From Pseudomonadota bacterium (GTDB lineage Bacteria; Desulfobacterota; Desulfovibrionia; Desulfovibrionales; Desulfovibrionaceae): DNA of 6,848 nt. The position numbers were made by a program, and so were the translations under genes. The stretch covers positions 1-6,848 of the forward strand of contig JAEXGX010000131.1 of assembly GCA_023450535.1 (NCBI GenBank), in the 5' to 3' direction. This document shows positions 1 to 5,735 of this stretch, piece after piece; position 1 is the first letter of the stretch, and every line of letters begins with the position of its first letter. The notes beneath the pieces are model-generated. The model had not been told where the DNA came from. It ran no database searches and saw only the letters and a list, made by a program, of their open reading frames with translations.

Positions 1-919
1 CCTGAATGTTGCCGTTGGGGAGGAAGGTGGGGTGATGCGGTCCGAAGAGTTTTTGATCTCCGTCATTGGCGAAACCGGGGCGTTTCCCCGCGCCCCAGGT
101 GGAAGGATTGCCGTAGCGCCACACCAGTTGTTTGGTTTTGCGGTCAATCATGTAGACTTCGCTGAACTGGCGGTCAGTGATGATCAGGCGGTCGGTTTTG
201 GGGTCATAATCTACCCCGTTGAAATAGCTCCAGTTCAGCGCCGCGCCCAGAGGAGTGACTTCGGGCGTCATATAGTTGATGTCAAACTGGCGCGGGCCGG
301 GCCCGATATTGTCCCATTTATGGAATTCCCACACGATGCTGTTGTCCGGGGCCACCTCAATGACAAAGGGCGACCAGAAGCCCTGTACACTGCCGACATC
401 CAGCCCGAAGACGCCCTGCTTGGGCAGACTCATGGGGTCGCGGCCCTTTTCAATGGCCTCGGCCATGGTTTTGAATTCCCGCCCGATACACAAAATGTTG
501 CCGTTGGGCAGAGGCGTAACGCCGTGTGTGGTGATGCGGTCAGGCTCGTTGAGGATGAACTCGCGTAGCACCTTGCCGTTCCAGTCGATAACCTGAAAGC
601 CCCCCGAGGGGCCGCCTACGCGGGCTTTGGCCTTGGAGCCGAGACGCATGGGGCGCAGCAGGTTGCCGTCGGGAAGCAGCACCGCGTGCAATCCGGGGGG
701 ATCGGTGTGCTTCCATGTGTGCACCACATTGCCCTCCATGTCCACGAGATACGTGGATGTGGAATAGTAGGGTGCAACCAGGGTGTAGCCGTCAAAGGTA
801 CTGCCCTGTTCCCAGCGCAGGACACCTGTAGGCCCGCCGAATGACTCAAAGGCTGCCGCTCCACCCGCTGCAAGCCCGATTCCGGCCACAGCCAGGAGCA
901 GATGTTTCAGAACCCTCAT
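1..919 (-). CDS. Arylsulfotransferase (ASST) family protein, 5' part only
   Basis: An open frame of 306 codons begins at the ATG at 919-917 and runs off the left edge, so the C-terminus is missing. An AAGGAGG box at 933-927 lies 7 bases before the ATG and supports this start. The N-terminus (LLLAVAGIGLAAGGAAAF, residues 7-24) is a signal peptide or membrane anchor, so the protein should act in the periplasm. The rest shows repeated propeller-like blades: a Y/IxxD-x-x-G-x-V-x-x-W/F pattern near residues 57-69, 110-121, 187-199 and 257-268, alternating with H-x(4-6)-P-D/N-G-N turns (HAVLLPDGNLL at 78, HGVTPLPNGNIL at 132, HHPTFLPNGNI at 295). This is typical of the ASST family (PF05935), which moves sulfate from one phenolic ester to another using an active-site histidine. 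The family call is firm. The substrate is unknown, and the catalytic histidine cannot be assigned because the end is missing. Confidence 0.9.
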   Translation of the reverse strand, partial: MRVLKHLLLAVAGIGLAAGGAAAFESFGGPTGVLRWEQGSTFDGYTLVAPYYSTSTYLVDMEGNVVHTWKHTDPPGLHAVLLPDGNLLRPMRLGSKAKARVGGPSGGFQVIDWNGKVLREFILNEPDRITTHGVTPLPNGNILCIGREFKTMAEAIEKGRDPMSLPKQGVFGLDVGSVQGFWSPFVIEVAPDNSIVWEFHKWDNIGPGPRQFDINYMTPEVTPLGAALNWSYFNGVDYDPKTDRLIITDRQFSEVYMIDRKTKQLVWRYGNPSTWGAGKRPGFANDGDQKLFGPHHPTFLPNGNIQ

Positions 920-943
920 CACTCTTCCTCCTTGTATGTTCCC

Positions 944-962
944 CGCCGGAACTGTTCCGGCG
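944..962. repeat. Perfect palindrome just upstream of the arylsulfotransferase ribosome binding site
   Basis: Arms CGCCGGAAC and GTTCCGGCG pair perfectly (9 bp) around a single central T at 953. The element ends 11 bases before the AAGGAGG box of the arylsulfotransferase gene. It could be a dimeric repressor operator or a hairpin in the mRNA leader close to the ribosome site. No T-run follows on either strand, so it is not a standard terminator. Confidence 0.6.
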
Positions 963-981
963 AAAGACGTGACGTTGGGAA

Positions 982-1005
982 CAGACCGGAACTGCGCCCG
1001 GTCTG
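982..1005. repeat. Stem-loop in the leader of the arylsulfotransferase gene
   Basis: CAGACCGG (982-989) and CCGGTCTG (998-1005) form an 8-bp stem around an 8-base loop. The loop contains GGAACTG-like sequence (positions 988-994) that recurs in the palindrome at 944-962. No T-run follows, so attenuation would need another mechanism. The rest of the 259-base gap (920-1178) shows no convincing -35/-10 or -24/-12 promoter to me, so read-through from the ComEA-like gene remains possible. Confidence 0.5.
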
Positions 1006-1178
1006 GGTATGGGAACGAATTGAAATGGCTCGTGGAGTTGAGCAAGGCGAGACTCTTCTCTATTCTTTTTATCCGTGGGATATACAGGCACAGCCCTGCA
1101 GGCCGCCCGTCGAGTGGCGCCTTCGCAGCGGATGCCTGAGCTTGCAGTCACCCGCGCAACGTATAAAGTTAAATGGCT

Positions 1179-1478
1179 CTAATAGGGAGAAATACCTTTG
1201 GGTTCATCCACTTCAATGACGATGCTGTCTTTCATTTTGAAGGGGAAGAGTTGCTCAAAGCTTGCTTCGTCCATGCCAGGCACGTTGCGCAGGTCTTCAG
1301 GCTCATGAAAGGGACCGTGGCTGTCGCGATAGGAGAAAATGGAGCGGATCAGTTCGTCGCTGACGCCGGTTTGGAGATCCAGCAGGCGTTCCGGGCTGGC
1401 GGTATTGAGGTCAACTACCACAGCGGCGAATGACGGCACGGGTATAAGCAACATGCAAAGCAGCAACAGAGAGCGCAT
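1179..1478 (-). CDS. Secreted ComEA-like helix-hairpin-helix protein
   Basis: This gene encodes 99 residues. The ATG at 1478 is chosen because AGGAGG (1489-1484) sits 5 bases upstream and the protein then starts with a classic signal peptide, MRSLLLLCMLLIPVPSFA, with likely cleavage at the A-A near residues 18-19. An in-frame ATG 60 bases upstream has no such site and lies at the predicted transcription start. The mature part opens with VDLNTASPERLLDL (residues 22-35), then GVSDELIRSIFSYRDSHGPF (38-57) and NVPGMDEASFEQL (65-77). This is the double helix-hairpin-helix of the ComEA/soluble DNA-binding family: LNTA, a hairpin glycine, YR-x(2-3)-GPF and a second hairpin. Family members bind DNA non-specifically, in ComEA during DNA uptake across the periplasm. 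No other competence gene is visible here, so a role in uptake is only inferred. The gene is followed by the arylsulfotransferase in the same direction. Confidence 0.86.
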   Translation of the reverse strand: MRSLLLLCMLLIPVPSFAAVVVDLNTASPERLLDLQTGVSDELIRSIFSYRDSHGPFHEPEDLRNVPGMDEASFEQLFPFKMKDSIVIEVDEPKGISPY

Positions 1479-1549
1479 GGTTTCCTCCTGCGAAGGGCAT
1501 ATTTCAGATAACGTGTGCGCGGCGGAACCGAGCCACACAAATGTGCCTT

Positions 1550-1565
1550 AGCAAAAATAGTGCCG
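1550..1565 (-). promoter_or_regulatory. Sigma-54 (-24/-12) promoter for the ComEA-like gene
   Basis: On the minus strand the sequence reads CGGCACTATTTTTGCT, against the sigma-54 consensus TGGCACRNNNNTTGCW. GG (1564-1563) and GC (1552-1551) are separated by exactly 10 bases, and only the first base and the seventh position deviate. The start point should fall near 1539-1540, giving a leader of about 60 bases before the ATG at 1478. A gene for a sigma-54 activator lies directly upstream, and palindromes suited to activator binding lie 50-100 bases upstream of this promoter. Confidence 0.75.
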
Positions 1566-1618
1566 ACGCGATATGGGCCGAGAACCCTGAAAAGAGGTGC
1601 GGGCAGAGCGAAGAGAGG

Positions 1619-1653
1619 AATTTATGACATGACATTATGTCATGTCATAAATT
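1619..1653. promoter_or_regulatory. Perfect 35-base TGACA/TGTCA palindrome, probable activator binding site
   Basis: The left arm is AATTTATGACATGACAT (1619-1635), its exact reverse complement fills 1637-1653, and the centre is a single T at 1636. All 17 pairs match. Each arm contains two TGACA units in tandem, so the whole element holds four half-sites. The centre lies about 97 bases upstream of the expected sigma-54 start point, a normal distance for the upstream activating sequence of a sigma-54 activator. Overlapping its right edge is a looser pair, TTGTCA (1652-1657) and TGACAA (1671-1676). Neither strand has a T-run after the palindrome, which argues against a terminator. Confidence 0.7.
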
Positions 1654-1796
1654 GTCAGGGGTCAGGCTGATGACAAACCCCGTTTCATGGAATTTGCGCC
1701 GTCTAAGCCGCTAAAGCGTCTTGCCGGAGAGATGCAAAATCAGTGGCTTTACGGCGCGGCACCGTTGTCGGGTCTTCGCAGCTTACGAATAGCGCC

Positions 1797-1812
1797 AGCA
1801 AAAATAGAGCGC
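1797..1812 (-). promoter_or_regulatory. Degenerate second -24/-12-like box
   Basis: The minus strand reads GCGCTCTATTTTTGCT. The last 11 bases, CTATTTTTGCT, are identical to the strong sigma-54 promoter at 1565-1550 and keep the -12 GC. The -24 GG is CG here, so activity is doubtful. It stands about 45 bases downstream of another TGTCA palindrome (1859-1882), a spacing close to that of the intact promoter and its palindrome. It may be an old duplicate of the promoter or a weak upstream start. Confidence 0.35.
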
Positions 1813-1858
1813 AACCTGCTTCTGATTTTTTGTCGAGTTGATGTTATCAACGCTCTGT

Positions 1859-1882
1859 GTCCTGACAACAAGTTGTCAGGAC
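1859..1882. repeat. TGTCA-type palindrome overlapping the stop codon of the sigma-54 activator gene
   Basis: GTCCTGACAAC (1859-1869) and GTTGTCAGGAC (1872-1882) pair perfectly over 11 bp around AA. The TGA stop of the activator gene (1878-1876) lies within the right arm. In the minus-strand RNA this gives a 10-bp stem closed by a CUUG loop. No U-run follows, so it is not a standard terminator, though it may protect the mRNA end. The block TTGTCAGG also occurs at 1652-1659 beside the large palindrome, so an activator binding site is equally possible. A smaller dyad, GTTGAT/ATCAAC, follows at 1837-1851. Confidence 0.55.
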
Positions 1883-3300
1883 TGACGGTAGTTTTCTGGA
1901 CGGAGTCCGTATTTGGCGAGCTTGCGGTACAGGGTGCGCTCGGAAAGCCCGAGCAGGGCGGCGGCCCCGGCTACATGGCCGCCTGAATGGGAGAGGGCGT
2001 CCGAGACGGCCTGCAGATCCCGTTCACGCTTCCGTAATTGTTTTTCTTCTGGAAACGGACGGGAAAAACGTCTTTCTTCTGCAGGCGCGGGCGGAATGGA
2101 AGAATTGTCGTCCGGCCCGGAGGCGAAGCTCAGTTCGCCCAGTACGATGAAACGCCGGATAACATTGCGCAGTTCCCGGACATTGCCTGGCCAGTCGTGT
2201 TCCATGAGGGAAAGCCGGATGTGGTTGGGAATGAGCACCTGCTGCCCCGGAGGAGAAAAGAGCTGGAGAAAGTGATCGATCAGTGCGGGGAGGTCTTCTT
2301 TATGGGCGCGGAGCGGGGGAATGTGCACGGGCAGAGCGTGAATGCGGTAGAAAAAGTCTTCGCGCATTTTGCCGTCCGCGACCAGACGGGAGGTGTCCCG
2401 GTTGGTCGCGCAGATAAGACGGAATTTGGAATGCACGGTTTTTGTGCTGCCTACTGGAATGTATCCGTAGCCGTCCAGAGTGCGTAACAGTTTAATTTGC
2501 ATGGAGATGGGGATTTCTCCTACTTCGTCGAGAAAAAGCACTCCTCCGTCGGCCTGCCCGATGAAGCCGCGTGAACTGCCTTTTGCTCCGGTAAAGGCGC
2601 CTTCAGCATGACCGAAGAGTTCGCTTTCCATCAGGCTTTCATTGATGCCGCCGCAATTGATGGCCACGAACGGGGCGCCTTTGTGCGCAAGTTCGTGAAT
2701 GACCCGGGCCGCGAGTTCCTTACCCACACCGCTTTCTCCGGTAATCAGCACGGGGGCGTCGCTGTGGGCGCAGTGCACAAGCCTTTGATACAACGAGGTC
2801 ATGGGCAGGCTGTCACCGATGAGGCCGCCAAATCCCCGGAATCCGGAAACGTCGGGAAGTTCTTTCGTGTTTGTTTCAAAAGGAAGAAAATCCAGAGCGT
2901 TACTTGTAGTGCAATCGGAAATGAAGGCTGTGATTCCAACTTGTTTCCCTGAAGGGGAAAACAGAATGCGTCCAACTTCCCTTACCCATTTGATGCGTCC
3001 GGTCTTGGTCACAATGCGGAAAACGGAGTTGAACCACGGTGATTCCGGTGAAACTCCGTGCCGTTTTTCCATACGTGGAAAGCTTGTTTCCCGCGGGATG
3101 TCTCCGGGGTAGGAAAGGGAGAGCATGGACGCCTTCCCGATCAATTCCTCTTGTGTATAGCCGGTGAGTTCCCGGCAGTACGGGCTGACATATTCAAAAA
3201 CGGGCAGGGATCCTCTTCTGTCCACCGCAATGAACATGACGGGCAAGCCTTCAACCATGTCACGAAAAAGCGCGTCGGGATCGGGAAAAAGCGGTTCCAT
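1876..3300 (-). CDS. Sigma-54-dependent transcriptional activator with PAS sensor, AAA+ and Fis-type HTH domains
   Basis: This gene encodes 474 residues. The ATG at 3300 has GGAGGG (3311-3306) 5 bases upstream. Residues 10-130 form a PAS domain (YVSPYCRELTGYTQEELIG at 37-55, then GRIKWVREVGRILFSPSG at 101-118). Residues 155-385 are the AAA+ motor: Walker A GESGVGKE (188-195), the sigma-54 contact loop GAFTGA (234-239), Walker B GGVLFLDE (252-259), arginines in REDFFYRI (313-320) and sensor II WPGNVRELRNV (370-380). Residues 425-465 form a Fis-type helix-turn-helix (AAALLGLSERTLYRKL). All catalytic motifs are intact, so it should open sigma-54 promoters. There is no receiver domain, so the signal is probably sensed directly by the PAS domain; its ligand cannot be read from the sequence. 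It lies 30 bases after the EVE gene, probably as one transcript. A sigma-54 promoter lies just beyond its 3' end, which suggests local control. Confidence 0.97.
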   Translation of the reverse strand: MEPLFPDPDALFRDMVEGLPVMFIAVDRRGSLPVFEYVSPYCRELTGYTQEELIGKASMLSLSYPGDIPRETSFPRMEKRHGVSPESPWFNSVFRIVTKTGRIKWVREVGRILFSPSGKQVGITAFISDCTTSNALDFLPFETNTKELPDVSGFRGFGGLIGDSLPMTSLYQRLVHCAHSDAPVLITGESGVGKELAARVIHELAHKGAPFVAINCGGINESLMESELFGHAEGAFTGAKGSSRGFIGQADGGVLFLDEVGEIPISMQIKLLRTLDGYGYIPVGSTKTVHSKFRLICATNRDTSRLVADGKMREDFFYRIHALPVHIPPLRAHKEDLPALIDHFLQLFSPPGQQVLIPNHIRLSLMEHDWPGNVRELRNVIRRFIVLGELSFASGPDDNSSIPPAPAEERRFSRPFPEEKQLRKRERDLQAVSDALSHSGGHVAGAAALLGLSERTLYRKLAKYGLRPENYRQS

Positions 3301-3330
3301 TTCCGCCCTCCGTGGCGAGGAAGTGTAGCG

Positions 3331-3822
3331 TCAGATGGCAGTGCCGCTGGAACCGCTCGCAAGCTCTTCCGCCATGTGTTCAATGTATTCGAATTCATCT
3401 TTTTCGCAGGGCAGTACGGATAACCTGGAGCCTTGCCGCAGTAATTCCATGCCTAAAAGCGCAGACTGACGGCGCAACAGCATGCGGGAAACAGGCGGAT
3501 TGAAACGCTTGACCAGTTTCACGTCTACCATGTACCAGCGGGGGTTTTCCGGTGTGGCGGCAGGGTCGAAATGATTGGCGTCCGGATCCTGTGCGGTATG
3601 ATCGGGGTAACCCGCCTTGACGATTTCCACGAGTCCGGCGATTTCGGGATTTTTGCCGCTGTGATAGAAAAAGCCTCTATCTCCCTTCTTCATGTCGTCA
3701 CGCATGAAGTTGCGGGCCTGATAGTTGCGCACTCCGTCCCATGCGGTGGTCTGGTTTGGGGAGTTCGCGAGATCGTCCAAGGAAAAGCAGTCGGGTTCAC
3801 TCTTGAATATCCAGTAGCGCAT
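3331..3822 (-). CDS. EVE domain-containing protein (ThyN1-like)
   Basis: This gene encodes 163 residues, the usual size for a single-domain EVE protein. Diagnostic stretches are YWIFKSEPD (3-11), WDGVRNYQARNFM (28-40), GDRGFFYHSG (47-56), GLVEIVKAGYPD (63-74), HFDP (84-87) and PRWYMVDVKLV (94-104). Known EVE domains (PF01878) belong to the PUA-like fold and bind nucleic acid, and several recognise modified bases. The target here is unknown. The open frame extends far upstream to 4392, but conservation begins at the ATG at 3822 and the extension overlaps the heptosyltransferase gene on the other strand, so the long version is rejected. The Shine-Dalgarno match is poor (only GAGA before the ATG), unlike every neighbour. 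The gene is followed after 30 bases by the sigma-54 activator. Confidence 0.94.
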   Translation of the reverse strand: MRYWIFKSEPDCFSLDDLANSPNQTTAWDGVRNYQARNFMRDDMKKGDRGFFYHSGKNPEIAGLVEIVKAGYPDHTAQDPDANHFDPAATPENPRWYMVDVKLVKRFNPPVSRMLLRRQSALLGMELLRQGSRLSVLPCEKDEFEYIEHMAEELASGSSGTAI

Positions 3823-3842
3823 GGCGGTCTCGTATAATGACG

Positions 3843-3860
3843 CCCGGCTGTTTGGCCGGG
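3843..3860. repeat. GC-rich hairpin just upstream of the EVE start codon
   Basis: CCCGGC (3843-3848) and GCCGGG (3855-3860) form a 6-bp all-GC stem with a 6-base loop. It ends about 20 bases before the EVE ATG (3822), in the leader of any transcript starting at the proposed promoter near 3940. No T-run follows on either strand. With the weak ribosome binding site it could influence translation of the EVE gene. Confidence 0.45.
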
Positions 3861-3945
3861 AGGTTTGTCGACAGATGAAGATTTTTGTTTTTCGCTGTCC
3901 CCTAGGTGGACTTATATTTTCAGTAACACACTGGCGAAAAAGGTA

Positions 3946-3974
3946 ATTCTTTCTCGTTGCGCGAAACTTGTCAA
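3946..3974 (-). promoter_or_regulatory. Candidate sigma-70 promoter for the EVE-activator pair
   Basis: A perfect TTGACA (3974-3969) is followed after 17 bases by AAGAAT (3951-3946), which matches TATAAT at four of six positions. Transcription would start near 3940, giving a leader of nearly 120 bases that includes the hairpin at 3860-3843. It is the best minus-strand promoter candidate I found in the divergent gap. Confidence 0.45.
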
Positions 3975-4027
3975 ATGCAGAAGTTCGGTTTGTGGGGAGG
4001 AGCCGGGAGAGGAAGTTCAATGTTGTC

Positions 4028-4056
4028 TTGCGTTTGTAGAAAAGTGCACATATAAT
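4028..4056 (+). promoter_or_regulatory. Sigma-70 promoter for the heptosyltransferase gene
   Basis: TTGCGT (4028-4033), a 17-base spacer and a perfect TATAAT (4051-4056) lie 41 bases before the ATG at 4098. The start point would be near 4063, giving a short leader that carries the AAGGAGG ribosome site at 4086-4092. Confidence 0.65.
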
Positions 4057-4097
4057 GAACAACTTGCCACGCGTTTCTGATGCTGAAGGAGGCCTCC

Positions 4098-5168
4098 ATG
4101 CCACAGGAACTCCGGGAGTCCCGACTTCGTAAACCGGATTTTTCTCATTGCCGGAAGTTGATTCTGGTTCGTACAGATCGAATCGGCGACATGCTGGTGA
4201 CCACACCGTGCATTCGGGCAATACGACAGGCACTGCCCGAGGTTCGACTCGACATATTGGCTTCTGCTCACAATGTCCCGGCCATATACGGCAACCCCTA
4301 TCTTGACGGCATTCATATCTTTGACCGCAAACGTCCCTTGAGTTGGCCGGGGCTTGTAGGGCGCCTGCGCGCTGAACGCTATGACGCCGCACTGGTGTTT
4401 AACAGCAATTCCCGTAGCGCCAGCTTTTTGAGCATGTTGATGGAAACTCCCGAGCGTATAGGCTTTAGCGGTGCGCCCATGCGTAACGGCAGGATACAGT
4501 GGGGATACGGTAGTGCATACACTCTGTTGCCCCAGGGCGCGGGCAGTGTGCAGGTTGCACTGGAGATGCTGGAAAAGCTGAGTTCCATTGGTATACCGGC
4601 ATCTTCTCCTCATATGGATTTTGTCGTGCCTGAGGCTCTGACGCTGGCCATGCAACGGAGTTTTCCCTCCGAACCGGGCCGGCTGCGGCTGGCCATGTTT
4701 ATAGGCAATATCAAGAAAGTGACAAAGCGCTGGCCTTTGGAAAAATTTCGGGCACTGTCCCTGCGGCTGCTGGAGACAGAAGAGGATCTGGAAATCGTCA
4801 TTCTGACGGGGCCGTCAGATCGCCCTCTGCTTAAAGGCTTCTCCGGCGTGACGCATCCGCGCATTTCGTATTTCACCGGAAGCACGCTGCAGGAAAGCGG
4901 AGCTTTTTTGCAGACCTGCTGCGCCATGGTTGCGGGTTCCAGCGGGCCTACCCATGTGGCCGCCGCCCTGGATGTGCCTGTGTTGTCCGTGACCACGCAG
5001 TATTCGGCCACAGTTTGGGGGACGTTGGGAAAATACGACGATTGCGTTACGCCCGACACGGATACTCCCGACATGCGCGGCATCGCTCTGGAGCCTGTTG
5101 AGGTTATGGTGCGGAAGTTTCTGGCAGAAGAACGTGAGCGACGGGCTCCAGGGCAGTTTAATTTTTAA
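4098..5168 (+). CDS. Glycosyltransferase family 9 protein (ADP-heptose:LPS heptosyltransferase type)
   Basis: This gene encodes 356 residues. The ATG at 4098 is chosen over the in-frame ATG at 4080 because AAGGAGG (4086-4092) sits 5 bases before 4098. Two Rossmann halves are visible. The N-terminal half opens with LILVRTDRIGDMLVTTPCIRA (first 20 of these at residues 21-40), the GT9 signature R-x-D-x-I-G-D-x(2)-x-T-P. The C-terminal half has KRWPLEKF (210-217) and GSSGPTHVAAALDVPVL (280-296), the nucleotide-sugar binding loop with S-G-P-x-H. Family members add heptose from an ADP activated donor to the lipopolysaccharide inner core at the cytoplasmic face of the inner membrane. The length is normal. 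The acceptor and exact sugar cannot be told from sequence, and no other LPS gene is adjacent, so no waa symbol is given. It is divergent from the EVE gene and convergent with the cupin gene. Confidence 0.93.
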   Translation: MPQELRESRLRKPDFSHCRKLILVRTDRIGDMLVTTPCIRAIRQALPEVRLDILASAHNVPAIYGNPYLDGIHIFDRKRPLSWPGLVGRLRAERYDAALVFNSNSRSASFLSMLMETPERIGFSGAPMRNGRIQWGYGSAYTLLPQGAGSVQVALEMLEKLSSIGIPASSPHMDFVVPEALTLAMQRSFPSEPGRLRLAMFIGNIKKVTKRWPLEKFRALSLRLLETEEDLEIVILTGPSDRPLLKGFSGVTHPRISYFTGSTLQESGAFLQTCCAMVAGSSGPTHVAAALDVPVLSVTTQYSATVWGTLGKYDDCVTPDTDTPDMRGIALEPVEVMVRKFLAEERERRAPGQFNF

Positions 5169-5215
5169 AGAGAACAGAGTGAGCCCCGCGCTCCACGTGA
5201 TTCTGGCGGCCTCGT

Positions 5216-5240
5216 GAGCAATTGCAGAATGAAATTGCTC
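5216..5240. terminator. Inverted repeat between convergent genes, possible two-way terminator
   Basis: GAGCAATT (5216-5223) and AATTGCTC (5233-5240) form a perfect 8-bp stem with a 9-base loop. It lies 48 bases after the heptosyltransferase stop and touches the cupin stop codon (5242-5240). It has no clear T-run on either side, so it is a weak terminator candidate supported mainly by its place between two gene ends. Confidence 0.4.
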
Positions 5241-5596
5241 TAACTCGCTGTATCCTCTTTGTCGGGGAAGAGAACAAGCAACAGCATTTTAAAGCATTCC
5301 GGCGCGTATACGGCGTGGGGAACTTTGGCAGGCATGACAATACTTTGCCCGGCGTGTAGCAGGTACTCCTCTGCGCCGATGGTGATGCTGCCCACACCGT
5401 CCAGAGCTGTGACCAGGGCATCTCCGGCGGTGTCGTGCGCGCTGATTTCCTCACCTTTGTCGAAAGCGAACAGGGTCACGTTGTGGTGCGCTGTCTGCGC
5501 CAGGGTCTTGCTGACAATCTGTCCGGGCTGGTATGTCACTTGGTCCGCCAGAGTTAAAACAACGGCATGTTCGATGTTTTTGATGCGTTTTTCCAT
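5240..5596 (-). CDS. Small single-domain cupin protein
   Basis: This gene encodes 118 residues. It matches the compact cupin-2 type: LFAFDKGEEISAHDTAGDAL (residues 42-61) is the first cupin motif, with one clear metal-type histidine (H54) and D58 where many cupins have glutamate. GVGSITIGAEEYLLHAGQS (67-85) is the middle strand pair, and VMPAKVPHAVYA (87-98) is the second motif with H94. The rest, TLAQ (31-34) and FKMLLLVLFP (102-111), fits small stand-alone cupins common in gut anaerobes. The reaction is unknown and it may bind a metal or small ligand without catalysis. The start at 5596 is preceded by a GGGGGA stretch (5609-5604) at a fair distance. The gene converges on the heptosyltransferase and has no partner on its own strand. 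Confidence 0.88.
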   Translation of the reverse strand: MEKRIKNIEHAVVLTLADQVTYQPGQIVSKTLAQTAHHNVTLFAFDKGEEISAHDTAGDALVTALDGVGSITIGAEEYLLHAGQSIVMPAKVPHAVYAPECFKMLLLVLFPDKEDTAS

Positions 5597-5643
5597 TGCA
5601 TGTTCCCCCGCTTAGGCGAATTTTCATCAAAATCGTTTCAAAA

Positions 5644-5673
5644 AGTATACCTTAATTTTCATTTCTCTTTCCA
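5644..5673 (-). promoter_or_regulatory. Possible promoter for the cupin gene
   Basis: TATACT (5649-5644) is a good -10 match, 47 bases before the cupin ATG. With an 18-base spacer the -35 would be TGGAAA (5673-5668), only a partial match. Called on the -10 box and its position only. Confidence 0.35.
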
Positions 5674-5679
5674 TGAGAA

Positions 5680-5735
5680 TTGCCCCCGGGGGAGAGCTGG
5701 AAGTGAACATAATTGCCGTCTCCCCAAGGGGACAA
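5680..5735. repeat. REP-like double palindrome
   Basis: The left unit TTGCCCCCGGGGGAGA (5680-5695) and the right unit TCTCCCCAAGGGGACAA (5719-5735) are near-exact reverse complements of each other. Each also contains its own palindrome, CCCCCGGGGG (5683-5692) and TCCCCAAGGGGA (5721-5732). The spacer is 23 bases. Two palindromic units facing each other resemble REP/BIME-type repeats found between genes. On the minus strand about 40 codons stay open across it (5774 to 5655) but with no ATG start or ribosome site. Copy number elsewhere cannot be judged from this window. Confidence 0.5.

Noticed and set aside
32..568. Plus-strand open frame of 178 codons at the left end
   Set aside because: It is antisense to the clear arylsulfotransferase frame and matches no family I recognise.
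1687..1986. Plus-strand open frame of 99 codons across the regulatory gap
   Set aside because: It overlaps the end of the sigma-54 activator antisense, has no ribosome site, and crosses the palindromes that better explain this stretch.
2038..3112. Several plus-strand open frames (103-149 codons) within the activator gene
   Set aside because: They are mirror frames of a gene whose motifs are all intact on the minus strand.
3823..4392. N-terminal extension of the EVE gene (open frame continues to an ATG at 4392)
   Set aside because: The extension has no family-like sequence, overlaps the heptosyltransferase gene on the opposite strand, and EVE conservation starts at the ATG at 3822.
4017..5083. 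Long minus-strand open frames (212 and 157 codons) inside the heptosyltransferase gene
   Set aside because: They are antisense shadows of a well-supported GT9 gene, with low-complexity residues and no recognisable domain or ribosome site.
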